64,000 nt of DNA from Enterobacter kobei (GTDB lineage: Bacteria > Pseudomonadota > Gammaproteobacteria > Enterobacterales > Enterobacteriaceae), in contig NZ_CP017181.1 in NCBI RefSeq assembly GCF_001729765.1, positions 62,001 to 126,000 on the forward strand. Direction: 5' to 3'. This document shows positions 6,013 to 15,854 of this stretch, piece after piece. Positions within the stretch are counted from its first letter, which is position 1, and each line of letters starts with the position of its first letter. The position numbers and the translations under genes are program-made. The notes below the pieces were generated by a model. It saw only the letters and a program-made list of their open reading frames with translations, was not told the DNA's origin and did no database searches.

Positions 6013-8331
6013 ATGAAAATCAGTGATGGAAACTGGCTTATTCAACCGGGTCTGAACGTGACGTATCCGGTTCAGGTGTTCGACTTGGAGCAGCAGGGCA
6101 ATGACCTGGTGGTGTACGTGGCGCCGCGCGACGTGCGTGAGCGCACCTGGCAGCTCGACACGCTCATGTTCACGGTGCGCCTGTTTGCCCCGCAGGAGGG
6201 GATTGTCGGGGTGCGCATCGAGCACTTCCAGGGCGCGCTGGACAACGGCCCGCACTATCCGCTGAACGTGCTGAAAGACGTGAAGGTCGAGATTGAAAAC
6301 AACGCGGAATTTGCCGAGCTGAAAAGCGGCAGCGTCAGCGTGCGCGTCACCAAAGGGGAGTTCTGGGCGCTGGACTTCCTGCGCAACGGCCAGCGCATTA
6401 CCGGCAGCCAGCTGAAAAACAACGGTTACGTGCAGGACACCAACACCGATCGCAACTACCTGTTTGAGCGTCTCGACCTCGGCGTGGGCGAAACGGTCTA
6501 CGGTCTGGGCGAGCGCTTTACCGCCCTGGTGCGCAACGGCCAGACGATCGAAACGTGGAACCGCGACGGCGGCACCAGCACCGAGCAGTCCTACAAAAAC
6601 ATCCCGTTTTATCTGACCAATCGCGGCTACGGCGTGCTGGTGAATCACCCGGAAAACGTCTCGTTCGAAGTGGGTTCGGAGAAAGTCTCCAAAGTGCAGT
6701 TCAGCGTCGAAGGGGAATATCTCGAGTACTTCGTGATCGACGGCCCGACGCCGAAAGAGGTGCTCAACCGCTATACGCGGTTCACCGGGCGTCCGGCGCT
6801 GCCGCCCGCGTGGTCGTTCGGCCTGTGGCTGACCACGTCGTTCACCACTAACTACGACGAAGCGACGGTTAACAGCTTTATCGACGGCATGGCCGAGCGC
6901 GATCTGCCGCTGCACGTCTTCCACTTCGACTGCTTCTGGATGAAGGCCTTCCAGTGGTGTGATTTTGAGTGGGACCCGGTGACCTTCCCGGATCCGGAAG
7001 GGATGATCCGCCGCCTGAAGGAGAAAGGGCTGAAGGTCTGCGTGTGGATTAACCCGTACATCGGCCAGAAGTCGCCGGTATTTCGCGAACTGAAAGAGAA
7101 GGGCTACCTGCTCAAGCGCCCGGACGGCTCCCTGTGGCAGTGGGATAAGTGGCAACCGGGGCTGGCAATTTATGACTTTACTAACCCGGAAGCGTGCCGG
7201 TGGTATGCCGACAAGCTGAAAGGCCTGGTGGACATCGGTGTCGACTGCTTTAAGACCGACTTTGGCGAGCGCATCCCGACGGACGTGCAGTGGTTTGACG
7301 GATCCGATCCACAGAAGATGCATAACCATTACGCCTACATCTACAACGCGCTGGTGTGGAACGTGCTGAAAGAGACCGTGGGTGAGCAAGAGGCGGTGCT
7401 GTTTGCCCGCTCCGCGTCCGTCGGTGCGCAGCAGTTCCCCGTTCACTGGGGGGGTGACTGCTACGCCAACTACGAGTCGATGGCGGAAAGTCTGCGCGGC
7501 GGGCTGTCGATTGGCCTGTCCGGCTTTGGGTTCTGGAGCCACGATATCGGCGGATTCGAAAACACCGCCCCGGCGCACGTCTACAAGCGCTGGTGCGCGT
7601 TCGGGCTTTTATCCAGCCACAGCCGCCTGCACGGCAGTAAATCTTACCGCGTGCCGTGGGCGTACGATGACGAATCCTGCGACGTGGTGCGCCACTTTAC
7701 GCAGCTGAAGTGCCGGATGATGCCGTATCTGTACCGTCAGGCGGCGCTGGCGCGCGAGTGCGGTACGCCGATGCTGCGGGCGATGATGCTGGAGTTCTCG
7801 GACGATCCGGCGTGCGATTATCTTGACCGCCAGTACATGCTGGGGGATGCGGTGATGGTCGCGCCGGTGTTCTCAGAGGAGGGCGATGTGCAGTTCTGGC
7901 TACCGGAAGGACGCTGGACGCACCTGTGGCATAACGACGAAATTCAGGGTAGCCGCTGGCATAAGCAACAGCACGATTTCCGCAGCCTGCCAGTCTATGT
8001 GCGCGATAACACCCTGCTGGCGCTGGGCAATAACAGCCAGAAACCAGACTATGCGTGGAACGAGGGCACGGCCTTCCAGCTGTTTAACCTGGAGGATGGC
8101 GCAACGGCGGTGAGTGAAGTGCCTGCGGCGGACGGCGCGGTGGCGTTTACGCTGAAAGCGTCACGAGAGGGCGATACCGTGACCCTGACCGGCGTGGGTG
8201 AGGCGCGAAACTGGTCGGTGTGCTTGCGCAACGTGCAGAAGGTGGGCGGCGTGAAAGGCGGTTCACATGCGGGAAGCGAGTGGGGCGTGGTGGTAAAAGC
8301 GGAGGGGAATGAGGTGGTGGTTCACCTCTGA
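6013..8331 (+). CDS. yicI: Alpha-xylosidase, GH31
   Basis: A 772-residue cytoplasmic enzyme, the same length as E. coli YicI. It removes alpha-1,6-xylose from the non-reducing end of xyloglucan fragments such as isoprimeverose. The catalytic nucleophile is Asp416 in KTDFGER and the acid/base is Asp482 in HWGGDC; both sit at the E. coli positions. Other GH31 blocks are visible: [37 protein letters not shown] beta-sandwich N-domain (about 1-250), TIM barrel and C-terminal beta domains are expected. AAGAGGACGAAAGC gives the ribosome binding site. Forms an operon with yicJ; repeats follow the stop. Confidence 0.97.
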   Translation: MKISDGNWLIQPGLNVTYPVQVFDLEQQGNDLVVYVAPRDVRERTWQLDTLMFTVRLFAPQEGIVGVRIEHFQGALDNGPHYPLNVLKDVKVEIENNAEFAELKSGSVSVRVTKGEFWALDFLRNGQRITGSQLKNNGYVQDTNTDRNYLFERLDLGVGETVYGLGERFTALVRNGQTIETWNRDGGTSTEQSYKNIPFYLTNRGYGVLVNHPENVSFEVGSEKVSKVQFSVEGEYLEYFVIDGPTPKEVLNRYTRFTGRPALPPAWSFGLWLTTSFTTNYDEATVNSFIDGMAERDLPLHVFHFDCFWMKAFQWCDFEWDPVTFPDPEGMIRRLKEKGLKVCVWINPYIGQKSPVFRELKEKGYLLKRPDGSLWQWDKWQPGLAIYDFTNPEACRWYADKLKGLVDIGVDCFKTDFGERIPTDVQWFDGSDPQKMHNHYAYIYNALVWNVLKETVGEQEAVLFARSASVGAQQFPVHWGGDCYANYESMAESLRGGLSIGLSGFGFWSHDIGGFENTAPAHVYKRWCAFGLLSSHSRLHGSKSYRVPWAYDDESCDVVRHFTQLKCRMMPYLYRQAALARECGTPMLRAMMLEFSDDPACDYLDRQYMLGDAVMVAPVFSEEGDVQFWLPEGRWTHLWHNDEIQGSRWHKQQHDFRSLPVYVRDNTLLALGNNSQKPDYAWNEGTAFQLFNLEDGATAVSEVPAADGAVAFTLKASREGDTVTLTGVGEARNWSVCLRNVQKVGGVKGGSHAGSEWGVVVKAEGNEVVVHL

Positions 8332-8341
8332 GCGGTAAAAA

Positions 8342-8374
8342 TGCCCGGTGGCGCTTCGCTTACCGGGCCTACGG
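8342..8374. repeat. REP-like palindrome
   Basis: TGCCCGGTGGCGCTTCGCTTACCGGGCCTACGG, written here as arms TGCCCGGTGGCGC and TTACCGGGCC around a short loop. The same unit occurs at 24110-24142 and a diverged one at 60808-60839. It lies between the convergent ends of yicI and yicH. Confidence 0.8.
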
Positions 8375-8390
8375 TAATTATGCGGTCTGA

Positions 8391-8427
8391 TGCCCTCACC
8401 CTGACCCTCTCCCACAGGGAGAGGGAA
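8391..8427. repeat. Intergenic palindromic repeat, CCCTCTCCC family
   Basis: CCCTCACCCTGA followed by the perfect inverted repeat CCCTCTCCC (8405-8413) / GGGAGAGGG (8417-8425). It is the reverse-oriented relative of the repeat at 1174-1214. Sits with a REP-like unit in the convergent yicI-yicH spacer and could serve both genes as a terminator. Confidence 0.75.
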
Positions 8428-8448
8428 TAAAACCGCCACCCGGCTTAT

Positions 8449-10137
8449 TTATTGCACGGGTGTTGAAACAATGCCACCCGTCATCGTCTGCTCTACCTGC
8501 TGTTTATCCATATTCACCGCGCTCAGCTTGCCGTTCACCGTCGGCTTCAGCGGCGCATTGGCCTGCACGCTACCGCTGGCGGTGAGTTGAATATTGCCAT
8601 CGCCCGTCACCGGTAGCGCTGGCCAGCCCCACTGCTGCAGCACGTTGAGCGGCACGCCGCGCCCGTTAAGGCTTACGGTGGTTTGCCGTTGCGGCAACTG
8701 CGAAACCGTGGCCGTCGCTTCCAGAATGCCTTTCTCGGTAAATGCGCTCAGGTCGGTAATGTTCACCGTGGCGGCGTTGGCATTCAACGCCAGCGACGGA
8801 CGGCGCACATCCACGCGGTTAAAGGTCGCCGCCGCGCCGTTCAGGGTTGCGCTGCCGCTCCACACGCCCCACTGGCGGTCTTTCACCAGCTGCAGGTTGG
8901 CACCGTAGCCATCCAGGGAGGTGATCTGCCACGGGAAGGCGGGATCGATGTCGATCACCAGGTTGCGGCTCAGGCCGAATTTTTGCAGCGTGACGCTGTT
9001 CAGCCATTCCGGTAGCGGCTCCATCCATAGCGTTTTCCAGTTCTGCGGCAGGGTGTACTCCAGACCGGCGATGGCGACATCGTCCAGCACCAGCGCTTTG
9101 CCGTCGCGCAGCCAGTTGCCGGAGGTGCGCACCATGCCGCCTTCCCAGCGGGAGGTAAACTGGCGCAGCGCCATACCCTGCGGGGAAAACTCTGCGTTCA
9201 GGATCGGGTCAAACAGATGCAGCGAGCCGTAGATAAACTCGCTGGCGTTCATGGACAAACGCCCGTCCTGACTTTGCCAGTCGCCTTTGCTTATCGTCAG
9301 GTTGCGCAGGCTTAAATCGAGATCGGTCACCGCCCAGTCCGGGCCCTGCAGCCGGGCGTCGGTGACCTCCAGACGGCCTATTTGCAGAGAAGGGATGGTG
9401 GCCAGCGGGGCAAAGAAGGCTGTCAGCGTGTTGTCGCTCTGCAGGCGGATCTCATTCAGACGCAGGGTATCGATAACCCAGCTTCCGTCGGCGTTACGCA
9501 GGGCGGAGCCGGTGAGCGAACCGCGCGCCATATCGGCCCCGATAGTGTTCAGCACCACCTCCTTACCGTTAAGCTGGCCCTCAATTAACACGTTGGTGGC
9601 CGGGACGCCGTTGAGGGTCAGCGAGCCTGCGCTCATCTGAATCTGCGCGTTTTTCCCCAGCACGTTGCCGGCTTCCGGCTGCCATGGGCTGACGCCGCCC
9701 GTCACCTTCTGCGCGCTCAGATCCCATTCGGTATTCGGGCTGTTAAAGGCCATGTTGCTCAGTTGAAGACGATCGGCCTGCAAGGGCAGCGGTGCCGTCT
9801 GCGGCGAGAGGTTCAGCGTGCCATCGAAAAGGGTAATGGCGTCCATATGCAGCGGATCGGTCACCTGACGGCTGCTCAGGCCGATATCAACTTTTTTGGC
9901 TACCAGCGTGGCAGGTTTACCGTCCCGCCCGAAGGTGACGTTTTCCAGAATAAGATGGGAAGGCGACGAAAAGCGGTGATTCATCTTGTCGAAACTGAGT
10001 TCGTAATCGGTATTCACCGTCACCCAGCTGCTGACCTGAGCCGCGCCCCAGCGGGTCTGGAGCAGAATATAGAGCGCCAGTATCACAATGAGCAGGGCTA
10101 CCAGAAGATAGACGAGCAGCTTTCCAATAAATTTCAT
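8449..10137 (-). CDS. yicH: AsmA-family envelope protein YicH
   Basis: A 562-residue protein with one N-terminal membrane anchor (LLVYLLVALLIVILALYILL, about residues 6-25) and a long beta-rich periplasmic part, the AsmA/TamB-like layout of proteins thought to help move lipids between membranes. Strong similarity to E. coli YicH (569 residues), for example FTSRWEGGMVRTSGNWLRDGK and LNGRGVPLNVLQQWGWP. I chose ATG 10137 (MKFIGKLL), matching E. coli; the frame is open further upstream but that adds a non-conserved tail. Its own transcript is likely, as xanP starts in a separate frame 118 bases upstream of it. Confidence 0.9.
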   Translation of the reverse strand: MKFIGKLLVYLLVALLIVILALYILLQTRWGAAQVSSWVTVNTDYELSFDKMNHRFSSPSHLILENVTFGRDGKPATLVAKKVDIGLSSRQVTDPLHMDAITLFDGTLNLSPQTAPLPLQADRLQLSNMAFNSPNTEWDLSAQKVTGGVSPWQPEAGNVLGKNAQIQMSAGSLTLNGVPATNVLIEGQLNGKEVVLNTIGADMARGSLTGSALRNADGSWVIDTLRLNEIRLQSDNTLTAFFAPLATIPSLQIGRLEVTDARLQGPDWAVTDLDLSLRNLTISKGDWQSQDGRLSMNASEFIYGSLHLFDPILNAEFSPQGMALRQFTSRWEGGMVRTSGNWLRDGKALVLDDVAIAGLEYTLPQNWKTLWMEPLPEWLNSVTLQKFGLSRNLVIDIDPAFPWQITSLDGYGANLQLVKDRQWGVWSGSATLNGAAATFNRVDVRRPSLALNANAATVNITDLSAFTEKGILEATATVSQLPQRQTTVSLNGRGVPLNVLQQWGWPALPVTGDGNIQLTASGSVQANAPLKPTVNGKLSAVNMDKQQVEQTMTGGIVSTPVQ

Positions 10138-10255
10138 GGTCTTCCATCCCGCAAACGTACATAAGGGAGTTATGCACGATTTATGCGCAATCCTCAAGGC
10201 GGGAATGGTGTAAATAGATGTCACGGCAGGCATTGACTGCCTGCCGTGAAGGGGA

Positions 10256-11647
10256 TCAGTTCTTTTCAGGCGGGAAAACGAGGTTCAGCACAATAGCGGT
10301 GATACCGCCCGCGGCGATGCCGGAAGAGAGCAGGTTTTTCACCCAGTCAGGGGCAAACTGCAGGATCAGTGGTTGCTGAGAAACGCCCAGACCCACGGCC
10401 AGCGACAGCGCGATAATCATGATCGCCCGGCGGTTCAGCGGTTCGCGGGAGACGATACGCACCCCGGACGCTGCGATAGTCCCGAACATCACCAGCGTTG
10501 CGCCACCCAGCACCGGCTCAGGAATGTGCTGCACAAAGCCGCTCACCGCCGGGAACAGGCCGAGGACGATCAGCATCAGCGCCACCACAAAACCCACGTA
10601 GCGGCTGGCGACGCCGGTCAGCTGGATCACGCCGTTGTTCTGGCCGAAGCAGGAGTTCGGGAAGGTATTGAATACCGCAGAAACAAACGAGTTCAGGCCG
10701 TTCGCCAGCACGCCGCCTTTCAGGCGCTTCATGTACAGCGGGCCGGACACCGGCTGCTCGGAGACGTCGGAGGTAGCGGTGATATCGCCGATGGTCTCCA
10801 GAGAGGTGATCATAAAGACCAGCATCAGCGGCAGGAGCAGACCCCAGTCAATGCCCAGACCGTAGTACAGCGGCGTGGGGACGGTGATCAGCGCGCTGTT
10901 GGTCGGTACGGTGTTCTCCGGCAACATGCCCAGCGCCCACGCCAGCAGATAACCGGCTGCCATGGCGATCACCAGAGAAGCCACGCGCAGGTAAGGGTTA
11001 CGCTGGCGGTTAAGCAGAATAATGATCGCCAGCACGACGCCCGCCAGCAGCAGGTTTTTCGGCGCGCCGAAGGTATGGTCGCTCATTGCGGCATAGCCGC
11101 CGCCGATGGAGGTGAGGCCGACCTGAATCAGCGACAGGCCGATAATCATCACCACCACGCCGGAGACCAGCGGGGTAATGACGCGGCGCGCCAGATGCAG
11201 CACGCGGGAGATGACCATCTCCGTGCAGCTTGCCAGCATCAGGGTGCCGAACAGCGCCGCCATCATGGTCGGGACATCCGCACCGCCGGTTTTCAGGGCT
11301 GTGCCGCCCATGATCAGCGGTGCCACGAAGTTAAAGCTGGTACCCTGGATCGACAATAATCCCGACCCCACCGGACCCCACGCTTTAATTTGAATAATTG
11401 AGGCCACGCCAGAGGCGAAGAGGGACATACTGATGATGTGCTGCGTATCCTGCGCCGGTAAACCGAGCGCCTGGCAGATCAGCAGCGCCGGGGTGATCAC
11501 CGCGACAAACATCGCCAGAAGATGCTGGCAGGCCGCGAAAAGCGTCTGAGGCAGTGGCGGGCGATCTTCAAGGCGGTAAATCAGTTCGCTATTTTGCTTC
11601 TGCGCAATCGGTTGCGCATCAGGCGACTCTATGGTGTTAACGGACAT
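10256..11647 (-). CDS. xanP: Xanthine permease (NCS2 family)
   Basis: A 463-residue proton-linked xanthine importer of the inner membrane, the exact length of E. coli XanP (YicE). The N-terminus ([30 protein letters not shown]), the family signature [17 protein letters not shown] and most of the 14 membrane segments are visible. ATG 11647 (MSVNTIES) is used; the open frame begins five residues earlier but does not match the family. A PurR-like box lies 53 bases upstream of the start. Divergent from gltS. Confidence 0.95.
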   Translation of the reverse strand: MSVNTIESPDAQPIAQKQNSELIYRLEDRPPLPQTLFAACQHLLAMFVAVITPALLICQALGLPAQDTQHIISMSLFASGVASIIQIKAWGPVGSGLLSIQGTSFNFVAPLIMGGTALKTGGADVPTMMAALFGTLMLASCTEMVISRVLHLARRVITPLVSGVVVMIIGLSLIQVGLTSIGGGYAAMSDHTFGAPKNLLLAGVVLAIIILLNRQRNPYLRVASLVIAMAAGYLLAWALGMLPENTVPTNSALITVPTPLYYGLGIDWGLLLPLMLVFMITSLETIGDITATSDVSEQPVSGPLYMKRLKGGVLANGLNSFVSAVFNTFPNSCFGQNNGVIQLTGVASRYVGFVVALMLIVLGLFPAVSGFVQHIPEPVLGGATLVMFGTIAASGVRIVSREPLNRRAIMIIALSLAVGLGVSQQPLILQFAPDWVKNLLSSGIAAGGITAIVLNLVFPPEKN

Positions 11648-11699
11648 CGGCGGCAATCCCACGGTGGAAAAGCGGGCATTTTATCTGACCACCTGGTAA

Positions 11700-11715
11700 A
11701 AGCAAACGATTGCCA
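11700..11715. promoter_or_regulatory. Candidate PurR operator for xanP
   Basis: AAGCAAACGATTGCCA fits the 16-base PurR consensus ACGCAAACGTTTGCGT at 12 or so positions, including the central CAAACG. It is placed in the xanP-gltS divergent region, on the xanP side. PurR control of purine permease genes is established in E. coli; use of this site is inferred. Confidence 0.45.
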
Positions 11716-11871
11716 GCAAAAAAAGGGAAGAAAATCTGCCGTTGTGAGCAGGTTTTCTACAACCCGTCGGGAAAAAAAATTACACTTTTTGCGCCGGTGG
11801 CTCATGAAGAGCGCAAACCGGCCAGGATAACGCCGCGTGTGTATGGAACACGCGCATAACAGGAGCCTTTT

Positions 11872-13074
11872 ATGATTCATCTCGATACGTTGTCGACCCT
11901 TGTTGCCGCAACGCTGGTTCTGCTGCTTGGTCGCAAGCTGGTACATAGTGTTTCCTTTCTGAAAAAGTACACCATTCCTGAACCTGTCGCCGGTGGCTTG
12001 CTGGTGGCGCTGGCCCTGCTGGTACTGAAAAAAAGCATGGGCTGGGAAATTGATTTTGATATGTCCCTGAAAGATCCGCTGATGCTGGCCTTCTTTGCCA
12101 CCATCGGCCTGAACGCCAACCTGGCGAGCCTGCGCTCTGGCGGTAAGGTGCTCGGCGTATTTCTGATTGTGGTGGTGGGACTGCTGCTGATGCAAAACGC
12201 CATTGGCATCGGCATGGCGACGCTGCTGGGGCTGGATCCGCTGATGGGTCTGCTGGCGGGTTCGATTACCCTGTCAGGCGGCCATGGTACTGGAGCCGCG
12301 TGGAGTAAGCTGTTTATCGAGCGTTACGGCTTTGAAAACGCAACGGAAGTGGCGATGGCCTGCGCAACCTTTGGTCTGGTGCTGGGTGGCCTGATTGGCG
12401 GCCCGGTGGCCCGTTATCTCGTTAAACATTCCACCACGCCGAATGGCAGACCGGACGATGAAATGGTGCCCACCGCGTTCGAAAAGCCGGATGTCGGGCG
12501 CAGCATCACCTCGCTGGTACTGATTGAAACCATCGCGATGATTGCCATCTGCCTGACCGTGGGCAAAGTGGTTGCGCAATGGCTGGCGGGTACAGCGTTT
12601 GAACTTCCGACCTTTGTCTGCGTGTTGTTTATCGGGGTCATTCTGAGCAACGGTCTTGCGCTGATGGGCTTCTACCGCGTGTTTGAACGTGCGGTATCGG
12701 TGCTCGGTAACGTCTGTCTGTCGCTGTTCCTGGCGATGGCGCTGATGAGCCTCAAACTGTGGGAGCTGGCCTCGCTGGCGCTGCCGATGGTGGCGATTCT
12801 GGCGGTGCAGGCACTGTTTATGGCGCTGTACGCCATGTTCGTGACCTGGCGCCTGATGGGGAAAAACTACGATGCAGCGGTGCTGGCAGCGGGTCACTGC
12901 GGGTTTGGTCTGGGGGCAACCCCAACGGCTATTGCCAACATGCAGGCGATTACCGAACGGTTTGAGCCATCGCACATGGCGTTTCTGGTGGTGCCAATGG
13001 TCGGGGCGTTCTTTATTGATATCGTCAACGCGCTGGTGATTAAGCTGTACCTGATGCTGCCGATGTTTGCCTGA
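11872..13074 (+). CDS. gltS: Sodium/glutamate symporter
   Basis: A 400-residue inner membrane protein of the ESS family (E. coli GltS is 401). It imports glutamate with Na+. Seen directly: repeated membrane halves with the re-entrant-loop glycine-rich segments GSITLSGGHGTGAAWSKLF and AAGHCGFGLGATPTAIANMQAI. AGGAGCC precedes the ATG. The stop is two bases from the recG stop on the other strand, with no hairpin between, so the two transcripts probably overlap. Confidence 0.96.
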   Translation: MIHLDTLSTLVAATLVLLLGRKLVHSVSFLKKYTIPEPVAGGLLVALALLVLKKSMGWEIDFDMSLKDPLMLAFFATIGLNANLASLRSGGKVLGVFLIVVVGLLLMQNAIGIGMATLLGLDPLMGLLAGSITLSGGHGTGAAWSKLFIERYGFENATEVAMACATFGLVLGGLIGGPVARYLVKHSTTPNGRPDDEMVPTAFEKPDVGRSITSLVLIETIAMIAICLTVGKVVAQWLAGTAFELPTFVCVLFIGVILSNGLALMGFYRVFERAVSVLGNVCLSLFLAMALMSLKLWELASLALPMVAILAVQALFMALYAMFVTWRLMGKNYDAAVLAAGHCGFGLGATPTAIANMQAITERFEPSHMAFLVVPMVGAFFIDIVNALVIKLYLMLPMFA

Positions 13075-13076
13075 GA

Positions 13077-15157
13077 TCAGGCGTTAGAATAGCGCTCGGT
13101 TTCCGGCATCCAGCGCTCAATTAACGCTGCCGCCTGTTCGGGGTAGCGTTCATGAATATGGCGTGCGAGGCGCTGAACTTCCGGGATCATGGCCTGATCG
13201 CGCAGCAAATCCGCCACCTTAAATTCGGCATTTCCCGTCTGACGCGTGCCCAGCAATTCGCCCGGGCCGCGTATCTCAAGGTCTTTTTGTGCAATCACAA
13301 AACCGTCGTTGCTGTCACGCAGCACCTGCAAACGCATCTGGGCAGTTTTTGAGAGCGGCGCTTTATAGAGCAGCACGCAGTGGGAGGCCACTGCGCCACG
13401 CCCAACGCGCCCACGCAGCTGGTGGAGCTGAGCAAGGCCAAGACGCTCCGGGTTTTCGATGATCATCAGGCTGGAGTTGGGGACGTCGACGCCCACTTCA
13501 ATAACCGTCGTCGCGACCAGTAAATGCAGCTCACCCTGTTTGAACGCCTGCATCACCGCCTGTTTTTCGGCAGGCTTCATGCGCCCGTGAACCAGACCCA
13601 CGTTTAGCTCCGGCAGCGCCAGCTTTAGCTCTTCCCACGTTGCTTCAGCAGCCTGCGCTTCAAGCAGTTCTGACTCTTCAATCAGGGTGCAGACCCAATA
13701 GGCCTGACGCCCTTCGTGGGTACAGGCGTTGCGCACGCGGTCGATGATATCGCTGCGGCGCGTATCCGGTATGGCGACCGTCGTGACCGGCGTACGCCCC
13801 GGCGGCAGTTCATCGATGGTGGAGGTATCCAGATCGGCATAGGCGGTCATCGCCAGGGTGCGCGGGATTGGCGTGGCGGTCATGATCAGCTGATGCGGAT
13901 GGAAGCCCTGCTGCAGCCCTTTTTCCCACAGCGCCAGACGTTGATGCACGCCGAAGCGGTGCTGTTCGTCGATAATCACCAGCGCAAGGCCGTTAAACTG
14001 TACCTGCTCCTGGAAGATAGCGTGTGTGCCGACAATCATCTGCACCTGGCCGCTGGCGATGGCGTCCTGCTGCGCAAGACGCGCTTTGCCTTTTTGCTTC
14101 CCGGCAAGCCAGCCTACCTCAATCCCGAGCGGCGCGAACCAGGCGCGGAAATTATTGGCGTGCTGTTCAGCCAGCAGCTCAGTCGGCGCCATCAGCGCCA
14201 CCTGTTTACCGTGGGCAATCGCGCGCAGTGCTGCCAGGGCGGCAACCAGCGTTTTACCGGACCCGACGTCGCCCTGCACCAGGCGCATCATCGGCACGTC
14301 GAGGGCCATATCGCGTTCAATCTCGGCCGTTACGCGCGCTTGAGCGCCGGTCGGCTTAAACGGCAGAGTGGCCAGCAGCTTATCTTTGAGCGCATCATTC
14401 TGGCTTAACGGCTGAGCGTGGAAACGCTGCGCGCCTGCGCGAAGCGCCAGCATGCTCAGGTTATGTGCCAGTAATTCCTCAAGGATAAGACGCCGTTGTG
14501 CGGGATGTTTGCCGCTTTCTAAATCGCTGAGCTGTAATGTGGGTGGTGGACGATGCAGTGTGCGCAATGCCTCGGGCAGGCTCATCATGCCCTGTGCCAG
14601 CTCGGGGGCAGAAGTTCGGTAATCGCGCAGGTATCCAGCAGCTCCAGCGCCTGATCGGTGAGTTTACGCAGCGTTGCCTGCTTAATGCCTTCAGTCGTCG
14701 GGTAAACCGGCGTAAGCGTCTCCTGCAGTTCCGGTGTGCTGAGGTCGCCCTGCACGCGGTACTCCGGGTGGATCATCTCTGCGCCGTATTTACCGCGTTT
14801 GGCTTCGCCATAGGCCAGCACTCGGCGGCCTGTCGCCAGGCTGTTTTTCATCGCTGCGCTGAAGTTGAAAAAACGCATGGTGAGAATGCCGGTACCGTCG
14901 CTGATCTGACAGGTCATCATCCGGCGTCCACCAAACGTGATGTTGCAGTTCAGGACTTCGCCTTCAACGGTGGCGTAAATGGCAGGCAGCAGATCGCCAA
15001 TTTTGTAGAGCTGAGTGCGGTCTTCGTAACGCAGAGGGAGGTGCAGGAGGAGATCCTGCACGGTATGCAGGCCAATTTTTGCCAGCTTACTGCTTTGCGC
15101 CGCGCCCACGCCCGTCAGGCTATTGAGCGGAATGGCATCCAGCAGGCGGCCTTTCAT
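13077..15157 (-). pseudogene. recG: ATP-dependent DNA helicase RecG, interrupted by a one-base frameshift
   Basis: Two abutting frames, 14585-15157 (190 codons, N-terminal wedge/OB domain) and 13077-14588 (503 codons, helicase domains), together equal RecG. The family expects CAIxELLPPELxQGMM across the join; here a run of five C (plus-strand G at 14604-14608) gives LPPSWHRA and a stop, and adding one C restores LLPPELAQGMMSLPEALR and a 693-residue protein, the E. coli length. Walker A GDVGSGKT, DEQH and the motif VI region QLHQLRGRVGRG are intact. RecG remodels stalled forks and branched DNA. The second frame begins with ATGATG overlapping the first stop, so re-initiation or a sequencing error are both possible. 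Last gene of the gmk operon. Confidence 0.85.
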
Positions 15158-15160
15158 CAG

Positions 15161-15850
15161 TTACCCGGCGTACTGCATGGTGGACCACCACTCGGCATCG
15201 GCTTCAATTTCGCCCTGCGCGTTGACGTGGGGGTAAGGCAATTTTTTCTGCTTCGCGACGCGAGCCAGCACCGGATAACCGCCTTCAAATAGCAGGCGCT
15301 GCTGTTCCTCTTCAGGCAGCATACTGTTGCTGCGCTCGTACATTCCGGCGTTCTGGCGCTGGCGCTGCGCTTCATACAGAATCAGCGCAGAGGCAACCGA
15401 CACGTTCAGAGACTGAACCATACCGATCATCGGGATGATGATGTCCTGATCTGCCAGATCCAGCGCTTCCTGGGTGATCCCGGTTTTCTCCTGCCCCATC
15501 AAAATGCAGGTTGGGCGGGTGTAGTCGATCTCGCGGAAATCTACAGCTTTAGCAGAAAGGTGAGTCGCAAGAACCTGCATACCGCGGCCTTTCAGGTGCG
15601 ATACGGCTTCACCAATCGTCTGATGCGTTTTGACGGATACCCAGCTGTTGCTGCCTGCGGCAGCAGACACCATGTTTCGCATGCGGGTGCCCGGCCAGAC
15701 GGCGTGCACTTCATGTACGCCGACGGCGTCTGCGGTACGAACGATAGCAGAGACGTTATGAGGCTTATGAACCTGCTCCATGCAGACCGTCAGGTCAGGC
15801 TGACGCCTGGCGAGCATTTCGCAGATACGTGTATAACGTTGTGAATTCAT
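15161..15850 (-). CDS. trmH: tRNA (guanosine(18)-2'-O)-methyltransferase
   Basis: A 229-residue SPOUT methyltransferase (formerly SpoU), same length as in E. coli. It methylates the ribose of G18 in the tRNA D-loop using SAM. The three family motifs are visible: NVSAIVRTADAVGVHEVHAV, ILMGQEKTGITQEAL and IPMIGMVQSLNVSVASALILYE, the last forming the trefoil knot. It is four bases after spoT and three before recG, within one operon. Confidence 0.96.
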   Translation of the reverse strand: MNSQRYTRICEMLARRQPDLTVCMEQVHKPHNVSAIVRTADAVGVHEVHAVWPGTRMRNMVSAAAGSNSWVSVKTHQTIGEAVSHLKGRGMQVLATHLSAKAVDFREIDYTRPTCILMGQEKTGITQEALDLADQDIIIPMIGMVQSLNVSVASALILYEAQRQRQNAGMYERSNSMLPEEEQQRLLFEGGYPVLARVAKQKKLPYPHVNAQGEIEADAEWWSTMQYAG

Positions 15851-15854
15851 AAAC

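Noticed and set aside
4624..7578. A 984-codon open frame on the minus strand opposite yicJ and yicI
   Set aside because: It is the antisense of two well-recognised genes with high third-position GC, which leaves the opposite frame free of stops. The translation is rich in His, Gln, Arg and Ala and matches nothing.
10373..11359. A 328-codon plus-strand frame inside xanP, and similar frames opposite spoT, waaC/waaF, kbl and gpmM
   Set aside because: All are shadows of conserved genes on the other strand, with low-complexity His/Gln/Arg-rich products and no ribosome binding site.
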